From positions 1 through 7,438 of the forward strand of contig JAFPPJ010000453.1 in the NCBI GenBank assembly GCA_017410745.1: 7,438 nucleotides of DNA. The letters are read 5' to 3'. The notes below the pieces were generated by a model, which was not told the origin of the DNA, did no database searches, and saw nothing but the letters and a program-made list of their open reading frames with translations. Positions 1-5,698 of this stretch are shown here, piece after piece. The first letter of the stretch is position 1; each line of letters begins with the position of its first letter. The translations under genes and the position numbers were made by a program. This stretch comes from Oscillospiraceae bacterium (GTDB lineage: Bacteria; Bacillota; Clostridia; Oscillospirales; Ruminococcaceae).

Positions 1-90
1 CCATATAAATGAAACTTTGTAGAAGTGCACAAACAATGGTACATTCAATAGGCATAATGCTATGACCGAACATACACTCCTTACCTCTGT

Positions 91-157
91 GTTCCGAGGA
101 TAGTGCGAAAGGTTTGCCGCAAATGCGTCCCGAGATAACGGTCGGCTTTGCCGACCG
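91..157. repeat. Copy A of a dispersed non-coding element
   Basis: The stretch starting GTTCCGAGGATAGTGCGAAAG (91-111) resembles 4504-4524. About 17 of 21 positions agree by eye, and both copies then run through an ATGCR..CG segment into the hairpin GTCGGC-TTT-GCCGAC about 50 bases on (46 in copy B). Both copies lie in intergenic DNA in the same + orientation, and each is next to a GGDEF-EAL gene. I do not recognise the family. It could be a REP-like palindromic repeat or the relic of a duplicated intergenic region. Confidence 0.5.
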
Positions 158-229
158 AGTGGGTGCAGGCTCAGCCTGCCGGCTTTGCCGACCGGGTGGG
201 TGCAGGCTCAGCCTGTCGGCTTTGCCGAC
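139..229. repeat. 37-bp tandem repeat built of two hairpins
   Basis: Two units of 37 bp (144-180 and 181-217) differ at only two positions (A158/G195 and C179/T216). They are followed by a 12-base partial third unit (218-229). Each unit alternates two palindromes: GTCGGC-TTT-GCCGAC, best formed at 139-157 (8 bp) and 215-229 (6 bp), and GCAGGC-TCA-GCCTGC at 165-179, with a slightly weaker version at 202-216. The last hairpin is followed by the T-rich TTGGTTTATTTG, so on the + strand it could end transcription arriving from the left. The two point differences and the partial unit suggest slippage-type duplication. Confidence 0.8.
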
Positions 230-293
230 TTGGTTTATTTGTCATATTTCGCTACAATATATTAGCCATATTCACAAATATGCAATAAACCGA

Positions 294-322
294 TTGACTT
301 ATTGTGTGTAATATGCTAAAAT
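294..322 (+). promoter_or_regulatory. Extended -10 promoter of the membrane GGDEF-EAL gene
   Basis: The -35 box TTGACT (294-299) and -10 box TAAAAT (317-322) are separated by exactly 17 bases, with the extended -10 dinucleotide TG at 314-315. This fits the vegetative sigma factor. A short inverted repeat, CATATT-CACA-AATATG (267-282), ends 11 bases before the -35 box and could bind a regulator. Transcription would start near 329, giving a leader of about 50 bases that contains a 5-bp hairpin at 337-351. Confidence 0.75.
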
Positions 323-381
323 ATGATTAGGTCACTATCGCTTGATGCGATCATGTTCATATTAGAAAAGGAGGACGGCAA

Positions 382-2112
382 ATGAGTAAAAGGCGAAATC
401 TCAATGAGCGTCTGCTCGAAAATATTTCGATGACTCGCAAGTCCTCCAAATACGGCTTTATAATACTTACGGCGATGTGCGTGATATGCAACCTGCTTGT
501 GGCGAGCCTTGCCAGGGCGGCAAACGGCGAGATGCTTGACATAGGGCAAGCGGAGATACCGGTCGTATCTATGACGGGCATACTTTCGGCAATATCCAAT
601 CTGGGCATACTGCTGATAGTGGTGTTCTACAAGAAGATGGGCTTCATCACATCGCTGATACTGCTTTTGCTGCAGTTCCCGGGGATGTTCACCGCCATAT
701 TCGTACGGCAGCGGTTAAGCTCGCTGCCCGGTATATTCACGAATATACTGACTATAATCTCCATAGTGATAATATATATCAACAACAAGCGTATCGACAG
801 CTTCCAGACAAGGCTGAGGGATCAGGCTATCACCGACAGGCTCACGGGCCTGCCCAACAGATTTGCCTGTATGGAGCTGATGAAGTCCTTTGTCAGCGCA
901 AAGAAGCACTTCACCGTCGTGTCCATCGACCTTAACAATTTCAAGGGCATCAATAACTCAATGGGCTATGATATGGGCAACAAGGTGCTCATAAATGTGG
1001 CCTCACGGTGGAGAGCCATCGCCGAGTCGGGCGAGACGGGCACATCGGATATACTTACCAGACAGAACGGCGACGAGTTCGCACTCATCATACGCGGATA
1101 CAAGAACGAAGAGGATATCCGCAGGACTATATCCGCCTATGAGAAGGTGCTTGAGGATCGCATCGTAGTCGAAGACGTGGACTTCTACATCAATGCAAGC
1201 TTCGGCTATGCCCGCTTCCCCACCGATTCCGACAATACGGATATGCTGCTCACCTACGCCAATGCAGCCATGTATGAGGTCAAGCGCACGGGCAGCAGCA
1301 ACCGCATACAGCGGTTCTTCCCCGAGCTTGTCAAGATGGGGCGCAGCCTTGAAATGGAGCGCATGATAAGGATCGCCCTTGATAACGGCACCCTATACTT
1401 CGCACTCCAGCCGCAGTACGACATATCCCACAAGCTCAGGGGCTTTGAGACCCTTGCGCGTATGAAGGATGAGAACGGCAGCAATATCTCCCCGGGCGAG
1501 TTCATACCCGTAGCGGAGAAGGCAGGCCTTATCGACAAGGTGGACAGCTATGTGTTCCGCCGTTCCGCGGAGTTCTTCAGCGAGCTCATCAGGAAGACAG
1601 GCACGGATGCCACACTGAGTATAAATGTGTCTGTGCGCCACCTGATGAAGAGCGACTTTACAGACGAGGTAAGGCATATAATCGCAAGCACCGGCATACC
1701 CGCGAACCAGCTTGAGATCGAGATAACCGAGTCCATCATGATAGACTCCGCTGAGAAGGCGCTCGAGTGCATAAACGAGATCAGGGCTATGGGCATAAAG
1801 ATCGCCATAGACGATTTCGGCACGGGCTATTCCTCACTGAGCTATCTCAACAGATTCCCCGCGGATATGCTCAAGGTCGATAAGTCCTTCATCGACAAGA
1901 TGAACACCACCGATTCCTCCAAGCAGTATGTAGCCGCGATAATATCCATCGGCCATATCATGAACTTCGATGTGATATCGGAGGGCGTAGAAGAGCCCGA
2001 GCAGCTCGATACCCTGCGCAGCATAGGCTGTGACTTCATACAGGGGTATATATGGGGCAGACCGATGCCGCCCGAGGAAGCAGAGAAGCTTGTTGAGGAT
2101 TCCATGAAGTGA
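382..2112 (+). CDS. Membrane-bound GGDEF-EAL protein, probable cyclic-di-GMP phosphodiesterase
   Basis: A 576-residue protein with four hydrophobic segments (about 24-46, 62-82, 86-108 and 113-133), a GGDEF domain (about 148-312) and a C-terminal EAL domain (about 325-570). The EAL half looks active: it would cut cyclic di-GMP to pGpG at the inner membrane face. It keeps E356 (EAL written as ETL), N415, E447, the D477-D478-F-G loop, K498, E534/E537 and Q554. The GGDEF half is altered. Its signature is NGDEF (229-233), the Asp of the usual GD pair is Asn200, and the I-site Arg is missing (GTSD at 220-223). The metal ligands D183 and D231 remain, so it may bind GTP as a sensor rather than make cyclic di-GMP. 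The start is fixed by AAAAGGAGG (366-374) seven bases before ATG. No extracellular ligand domain is seen, so the input signal is unknown. Confidence 0.93.
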   Translation: MSKRRNLNERLLENISMTRKSSKYGFIILTAMCVICNLLVASLARAANGEMLDIGQAEIPVVSMTGILSAISNLGILLIVVFYKKMGFITSLILLLLQFPGMFTAIFVRQRLSSLPGIFTNILTIISIVIIYINNKRIDSFQTRLRDQAITDRLTGLPNRFACMELMKSFVSAKKHFTVVSIDLNNFKGINNSMGYDMGNKVLINVASRWRAIAESGETGTSDILTRQNGDEFALIIRGYKNEEDIRRTISAYEKVLEDRIVVEDVDFYINASFGYARFPTDSDNTDMLLTYANAAMYEVKRTGSSNRIQRFFPELVKMGRSLEMERMIRIALDNGTLYFALQPQYDISHKLRGFETLARMKDENGSNISPGEFIPVAEKAGLIDKVDSYVFRRSAEFFSELIRKTGTDATLSINVSVRHLMKSDFTDEVRHIIASTGIPANQLEIEITESIMIDSAEKALECINEIRAMGIKIAIDDFGTGYSSLSYLNRFPADMLKVDKSFIDKMNTTDSSKQYVAAIISIGHIMNFDVISEGVEEPEQLDTLRSIGCDFIQGYIWGRPMPPEEAEKLVEDSMK

Positions 2113-2118
2113 TACGAA

Positions 2119-2141
2119 CGGCGCACCAATACGGTGCGCCG
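2119..2141 (+). terminator. Hairpin terminator after the membrane GGDEF-EAL gene
   Basis: A perfect 9-bp stem, CGGCGCACC (2119-2127) with GGTGCGCCG (2133-2141), and a 5-base loop start seven bases after the stop codon. The T-run behind it is poor (CTGTCTTAATG), so termination may be partial and read-through into the next gene is possible. Confidence 0.7.
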
Positions 2142-2304
2142 CTGTCTTAATGATATTATACTATTTTCCGACCGATATATCGAGGAGGGAATAGTTAGTC
2201 CCTATTACGGCAAGGGCATACAGAAGATCCATAGGGGGCGATCATCGTGCAGAATGGTACGGCTGTATAAAGACGGCCATACCGGGATTTATGGGGGTAT
2301 GGAT
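2142..2304 (+). promoter_or_regulatory. Structured leader region upstream of the NUDIX gene
   Basis: About 160 bases without a convincing gene separate the terminator from the NUDIX start. They hold the palindrome CGATATATCG (2173-2182), overlapping a strong ribosome-site-like GAGGAGGG (2182-2189) that has no ATG, GTG or TTG at a usable distance. They also hold a possible GGGA/TCCC hairpin (2187-2202) and an 11-position stem, GGTACGGCTGT (2256-2266) with ACGGCCATACC (2273-2283), with one C-A mismatch and one wobble. TATACT at 2157-2162 could be a -10 box, but no good -35 lies at the right distance. The frame is open in phase with the NUDIX gene from GTG 2134, but its product resembles nothing I know. 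I recognise no riboswitch class. Confidence 0.4.
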
Positions 2305-2745
2305 ATGATACTTGAAAGATCTTGCGGAGCAATAGTATATACAATAGAGGATGAAGAGATAAAATATCTTCTTGTAGAGGAGATAAGCGGCTGTTACAGC
2401 TTCCCTAAAGGACATATGGAAAATGACGAGACAGAAGAAGAAACGGCACTTCGTGAGATCAGGGAAGAGACAGGCCTTGAAGTTGAACTGTTTACCGGCT
2501 TCAAGGTGAGCGAACAGTATGAACCTGCGGAAAGACCCGGCGTGACCAAGGAAGTCGTGTATTTCCTGGCAGAATATACAGGTCAGACACCTCGCGTGGT
2601 AAGACCGGATGAGGTCAGGAGCCTGAAAAGTCTTCGCTTTGAAGATGCTCTCGGAATAATGGAGCATAAAAAAGAATTGCTCAAACAGGCTGATGATCAT
2701 ATAAAATGTTCTTATTGTCCCGCACATCCGCTTATACATAGGTGA
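2305..2745 (+). CDS. NUDIX hydrolase, diadenosine-tetraphosphatase (NUDT2-like) type
   Basis: A 146-residue cytosolic enzyme of the NUDIX superfamily. The box is complete: G36-x5-E42-x7-R50-E51-I-x-E54-E55-x-G57-L58, with E54 and E55 as the expected metal ligands. The opening RSCGAIVY, the SFPKGH just before the box and the VVYFLA strand fit the bis(5'-nucleosyl)-tetraphosphatase branch, which cleaves Ap4A-type dinucleotides, although the substrate cannot be proved from sequence. I chose ATG 2305 because GGGGGT (2293-2298) lies six bases before it. ATG 2299, two codons upstream, is the alternative but has no spaced ribosome site. Upstream in-frame starts at 2254 and GTG 2134 would add residues unlike the family. 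Codons are AT-richer (GAA, AAA, AGA) than in the flanking genes. The gene converges on the minus-strand GGDEF-EAL gene. Confidence 0.88.
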   Translation: MILERSCGAIVYTIEDEEIKYLLVEEISGCYSFPKGHMENDETEEETALREIREETGLEVELFTGFKVSEQYEPAERPGVTKEVVYFLAEYTGQTPRVVRPDEVRSLKSLRFEDALGIMEHKKELLKQADDHIKCSYCPAHPLIHR

Positions 2746-2770
2746 TAGGTCTATTCCCGAGCAGACGCAT

Positions 2771-2796
2771 AGCCCCGGACATTTATGCCCGGGGCT
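2771..2796. terminator. Terminator between the convergent NUDIX and GGDEF-EAL genes
   Basis: An 8-bp GC-rich stem, AGCCCCGG (2771-2778) with CCGGGGCT (2789-2796), lies in the 60-base gap between the two convergent stop codons. On the + strand it is followed by TTTAA, a short T-run that suits the NUDIX gene. On the - strand no T-run follows, so termination of the GGDEF-EAL transcript there is less certain. Confidence 0.75.
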
Positions 2797-2805
2797 TTAA
2801 GCCGT

Positions 2806-4452
2806 TTATTTCAGCTTCTGTTCAAAGTCCTTTACTGGGAGCGGCTTGTCAAAGTAGAAGCCCTGTGCAAGCTCGCAGCTGTTGTCACGCAGCACCTGCA
2901 CCTGCTGTTCGGTCTCCACGCCCTCTGCGATGCATTCAAGCCCCATCTCATGCGCCATAGCTACAACGTACTTGAACATGATGGCACGGCGGCTCGAATC
3001 TTCATCTTCGATATCGGAGGGGAGGAAGCTGCGGTCTACCTTGATGACATCCCAGGGTATCTCCTTGATGAGATTGAGCGAGGAGTAGCCTATGCCGAAA
3101 TCATCCACGGAGGTGTATATTCCCGCTGCCTGCAGCCCGCTGACCACGCGCTTGAGATCGCGGAATTCCACGTCGGTAGTGGTCTCCGTCAGCTCTATCT
3201 CGATGTACTGATGCGGGACATCGTTGCGGTCAACGATGTCTATTATGCGTGTAAGCAGATCCATATCCATCATATGCTTGCGCGAGAGATTGACGGATAC
3301 GCGCACCACCTTGCGTCCTTCATTGAGCCAGCGGCGGATGTCGCGGCATACATGGTCGAGCATATAGAAGTCCAGCTTGCATATGTCCATGCTGTGCTCG
3401 AGCACGGGTATGAAGTCGAGCGGCGGTATGATATCGCCGTCATGATACCAGCGGCACAGTGCCTCTGCGCCGTACAGCGTGCCGTCCCTCAGCGATACCT
3501 TCGGCTGATAGTATACGAGGTATTCCTCTTTCTCGAGCGCTGTGGGGAAGAGCTGCTGTATCAGTGCGAGACGCTCCTTGCTGATGGATATGCTCTCGCT
3601 GAAATATACATTGTCTGATTTGCCTGATGTGCGGGCAACATGTGAAGCAGCGGTGAGCTTGTCCATGATGCTGTCCACATTGTCCGTGCTGTCCTCCGTA
3701 AGGCGGTACATACCCGCAGTAGCACTTATCTGTATCTTTTCGCCGGTGTTCACATCGTATATGATATTGAGCCCCGACAATGCGTTCATTACGGGATTCA
3801 CACATCCGTTCTCTATCATCAGGACGAAGTTGTCGCCGCCTATCCTTGCAGCGAGGGCGGTGTCTCCCGCGATGGCAGTGACCTCGTTGATGTAGCGCTT
3901 CATCACGAATGTGCCCATGGGTCTGCCTATGAGCTGATTTACCATGGAGAAGTGCTTGAGATTGATGTATGCGAAGGTGTACTTCCCTCGTATATCCCCT
4001 TCCACCAGCTTTAAGTTGAGGTATTCGAGGAAATATTTCAGTGTATAGTAGCCGTCATCGTCATAGGATGCGGCGCGGATGACCATATCGAGCATCTTTG
4101 CCCTGCTGTTGAATATGTACAGCATAGCCACGAGGCGGTCGATGCGCTCTGTCTCCGTCTCATCCCACGGCTCTTCTCCCTCGCCGGGATATGCGAAATA
4201 GTTGGCGATGGTGACGGTCATGGCGGAGTGCCTGTATTCCTTCGGCTCGCCGCAGGGCTTGCCGCTGTCATACAGCATTATATCCTCCGACCTGCCGGCG
4301 ATCTCGTGACGGCGGGATTCGTACCGCTTTATCATCAGCTTCCGTACCCTGAGCTTATCGCAAAGGCGGATGATATACGGTATCGCATAGGGTATCGCGC
4401 CCTTTTCACTCATTGTATCGAGAAATGTATCGAACAGTCTTTGATACTCCAT
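2806..4452 (-). CDS. Soluble GGDEF-EAL protein with dead GGDEF, cyclic-di-GMP phosphodiesterase
   Basis: A 548-residue protein without membrane segments. Residues 1-150 form an N-terminal region I do not recognise, presumably sensory. Residues 155-285 are a degenerate GGDEF fold and 311-545 an EAL domain. The EAL domain carries the full set of catalytic residues: E330-A-L, N388, E420, D450-D451-F-G, K471, E510/E513 and Q530, so hydrolysis of cyclic di-GMP to pGpG is expected. The GGDEF half cannot be a cyclase. The signature is GGDNF (205-209), with Asn for the catalytic Glu, and the metal-binding Asp of the first strand is Asn164 (AYINLKHF). The start ATG follows a GGCGGG ribosome site with a seven-base gap. 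The gene lies 115 bases downstream of prfB on the same strand. No clear promoter was found there, so it may partly depend on read-through from the prfB operon. Confidence 0.93.
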   Translation of the reverse strand: MEYQRLFDTFLDTMSEKGAIPYAIPYIIRLCDKLRVRKLMIKRYESRRHEIAGRSEDIMLYDSGKPCGEPKEYRHSAMTVTIANYFAYPGEGEEPWDETETERIDRLVAMLYIFNSRAKMLDMVIRAASYDDDGYYTLKYFLEYLNLKLVEGDIRGKYTFAYINLKHFSMVNQLIGRPMGTFVMKRYINEVTAIAGDTALAARIGGDNFVLMIENGCVNPVMNALSGLNIIYDVNTGEKIQISATAGMYRLTEDSTDNVDSIMDKLTAASHVARTSGKSDNVYFSESISISKERLALIQQLFPTALEKEEYLVYYQPKVSLRDGTLYGAEALCRWYHDGDIIPPLDFIPVLEHSMDICKLDFYMLDHVCRDIRRWLNEGRKVVRVSVNLSRKHMMDMDLLTRIIDIVDRNDVPHQYIEIELTETTTDVEFRDLKRVVSGLQAAGIYTSVDDFGIGYSSLNLIKEIPWDVIKVDRSFLPSDIEDEDSSRRAIMFKYVVAMAHEMGLECIAEGVETEQQVQVLRDNSCELAQGFYFDKPLPVKDFEQKLK

Positions 4453-4470
4453 AATATCACCCGCCTTTTT

Positions 4471-4499
4471 AGTGGTCAGTGGTCAGACAGATGCTGACC
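4471..4499. repeat. Direct heptamer repeat and hairpin in the leader of the soluble GGDEF-EAL gene
   Basis: AGTGGTC occurs twice in tandem (4471-4477 and 4478-4484), followed by AG. The second copy runs into an inverted repeat, GGTCAG (4481-4486) with CTGACC (4494-4499), around a 7-base loop. The structure lies 19-47 bases before the start codon of the minus-strand gene. It is a candidate operator or leader hairpin, with no known factor to assign. Confidence 0.5.
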
Positions 4500-4503
4500 C
4501 AAT

Positions 4504-4566
4504 GCTCCGTGGATAGTACAAAAGTCCCTCTCATGCATATCGGGCAACAGTCGGCTTTGCCGGCTG
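4504..4566. repeat. Copy B of the dispersed non-coding element
   Basis: GCTCCGTGGATAGTACAAAAG (4504-4524) matches 91-111 at about 17 of 21 positions. An ATGCATATCG segment follows and then GTCGGCTTTGCCG (4550-4562), identical to the hairpin core of the 139-229 repeat. Here the hairpin occurs once, whereas near the window start it is amplified. The copy fills most of the gap between prfB and the soluble GGDEF-EAL gene. Confidence 0.5.
4548..4566 (-). terminator. Hairpin just after prfB, possible weak terminator
   Basis: CAGTCGGC (4548-4555) pairs with GCCGGCTG (4559-4566) around a 3-base loop, including one G-T wobble. On the - strand it begins one base after the prfB stop codon and is followed by TTGCCC, with no real T-run. 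It may stabilise the 3' end or only attenuate transcription into the GGDEF-EAL gene. It is also the hairpin part of the dispersed element, so termination may not be its origin. Confidence 0.4.
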
Positions 4567-4567
4567 C

Positions 4568-5692
4568 TTAGTTAAGTTCGCCGTGCGAGAGTGCAGTAAG
4601 ATATGCGTTGATGAAGCCGTCGAGGTCGCCGTCCATCACGGCACCGATGTTGCCGTTCTCGAAGTTGGTGCGGTGATCCTTGACGAGGGTATAGGGCATG
4701 AATACATATGAGCGTATCTGTGCGCCCCATGCGATCTCCTTCTTGACGCCCTTGATGTCCTCGATCTTCTCGAGGTGCTCTCTTTCCTTTATCTCAGCCA
4801 GCTTTGATACCAGCATCTTCATGGCGTAGTCCTTGTTCTGATACTGGCTGCGCTGTGTCTGGCAGGATACCACGATGCCCGTGGGCTTATGTGTAAGTCT
4901 TACGGCAGAGGAGGTCTTGTTGACCTTCTGTCCGCCTGCGCCCGATGCACGGTAGAAGTCTATCTCGAGATCCTCGGGGCGTATGTCGATGTTGAGGTCT
5001 GCCTCTCCCATTTCGGGCATTACCTCGAGGGATGCGAAGGAAGTCTGCCTTCTTCCCGATGAATCGAAGGGGGATATGCGCACGAGCCTGTGTACGCCTG
5101 TCTCGCTCTTGAGGAAGCCGTAGGCGTTCGTGCCCTCTATGAGGAGGGATGCGGACTTGATGCCCGCTTCATCGCCGTCGAGATAGTCAAGGGTGGTCAC
5201 CTTGAAGCCGTGGCGCTCTGCCCACATATTGTACATTCTGAACAGCATCTCTGCCCAGTCCTGTGCCTCTGTGCCGCCTGCACCGGGATGGAAGGATATG
5301 ATGGCATTCTTGTCGTCGTATTCTCCCGTGAGGAGGGTGGAGAGCTTGATGGTCTCAAGCTCGTTCTTGAACTTGTCGGCTTCGCCCCTGAGCTCGAGTG
5401 CGGCGCTCTCATCCTCGCCGTTCTCCTCAGCGGTGAGCTCTATCATGGTTATGGTGTCCTCGAGCAGCGAATTGAGCTGGTCGTACTGTGCGATAGTCGC
5501 CTCACTGCGCTTTATGGTCTGCATCACCTTCTGCGATCTTTCCAGATCGTTCCAGAATCCGTCAACTGCGGACTGCTCCTGGAGCTCGGCGATGTCGGCC
5601 TTGAGTTTGTCGATATTGAGTATCTTGTACAGCTCGGTCATATCCTTGCGGTATCCCTCAAGTTCAAGACGGAGCTCATCTAATAACAGCAT
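4568..5692 (-). CDS. prfB: Peptide chain release factor 2 (RF2)
   Basis: A 374-residue class I release factor that reads UGA and UAA in the ribosomal A site and triggers peptide release. The N-terminal coiled-coil-like domain (about 1-115) is followed by the codon-recognition domain with the RF2 tripeptide S207-P208-F209 and by the catalytic GGQ loop (G253-G254-Q255, in SGAGGQKVN). Residue 249, equivalent to E. coli 246, is Ala rather than the Thr of strain K-12. In contrast to many bacteria, the gene runs in a single frame: the usual +1 frameshift site (CTT TGA C near codon 25) is replaced by sense codons around CTC AAT ATC GAC. The ATG is preceded by AAAAGGTGA, which overlaps the end of the upstream NUDIX gene. 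The gap between the two genes is six bases, so translation is probably coupled. Confidence 0.97.
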   Translation of the reverse strand: MLLLDELRLELEGYRKDMTELYKILNIDKLKADIAELQEQSAVDGFWNDLERSQKVMQTIKRSEATIAQYDQLNSLLEDTITMIELTAEENGEDESAALELRGEADKFKNELETIKLSTLLTGEYDDKNAIISFHPGAGGTEAQDWAEMLFRMYNMWAERHGFKVTTLDYLDGDEAGIKSASLLIEGTNAYGFLKSETGVHRLVRISPFDSSGRRQTSFASLEVMPEMGEADLNIDIRPEDLEIDFYRASGAGGQKVNKTSSAVRLTHKPTGIVVSCQTQRSQYQNKDYAMKMLVSKLAEIKEREHLEKIEDIKGVKKEIAWGAQIRSYVFMPYTLVKDHRTNFENGNIGAVMDGDLDGFINAYLTALSHGELN

Positions 5693-5698
5693 TTATAT

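Larger units (their letters stand above)
1..381. other. Non-coding region upstream of the first GGDEF-EAL gene
   Basis: No supportable gene lies in these 381 bases. All three + frames hit a stop within about 22 bases of the left edge, and the only longer open frame (114-311) is an artefact of the hairpin repeats. The stretch holds a degenerate dispersed element (91-157), a tandem hairpin repeat (139-229), an AT-rich part with a short inverted repeat (267-282), a promoter (294-322), a small hairpin in the presumed leader (ATCGC 337-341 with GCGAT 347-351) and the ribosome site of the following gene (366-374). The gene to the left of the window is not visible. Confidence 0.7.

Noticed and set aside
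1..73. Possible start of a minus-strand gene at 73 running off the left edge, preceded by AAGGAG
   Set aside because: Only about 24 codons are visible, the spacing from AAGGAG to ATG is three bases, and the residues resemble no family I know. It cannot be supported from this window.
139..229. CRISPR array
   Set aside because: The units are directly adjacent with no unique spacers and are themselves palindromic. No cas gene is present.
114..311. Open frame of 65 codons on the + strand across the hairpin repeats
   Set aside because: It is produced by the GC-rich tandem repeat (repeating CRLCRPGG-like residues), has no good ribosome site, and its end overlaps the promoter of the next gene.
294..381. 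Cyclic-di-GMP (GEMM) riboswitch in front of the first GGDEF-EAL gene
   Set aside because: The leader is only about 50 bases long and lacks the conserved GEMM core and tetraloop-receptor pattern. The same holds for the 6889-6947 and 2142-2304 leaders.
2247..2270. Seven-codon leader peptide from GTG 2247 after AGGGGG (2233-2238)
   Set aside because: The ribosome site is plausible, but the peptide is short, uninformative and without the repeated codons of an attenuator. It is noted only as a chance possibility.
2134..2304. N-terminal extension of the first NUDIX protein from GTG 2134 or ATG 2254
   Set aside because: GTG 2134 lies inside the terminator stem, the added residues are unlike the family, and GGGGGT at 2293-2298 marks ATG 2305 as the start.
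2785..3618. Long + strand open frame (277 codons) opposite the soluble GGDEF-EAL gene
   Set aside because: It is the antisense shadow of a clearly conserved EAL domain, and the minus-strand product has all the catalytic motifs.
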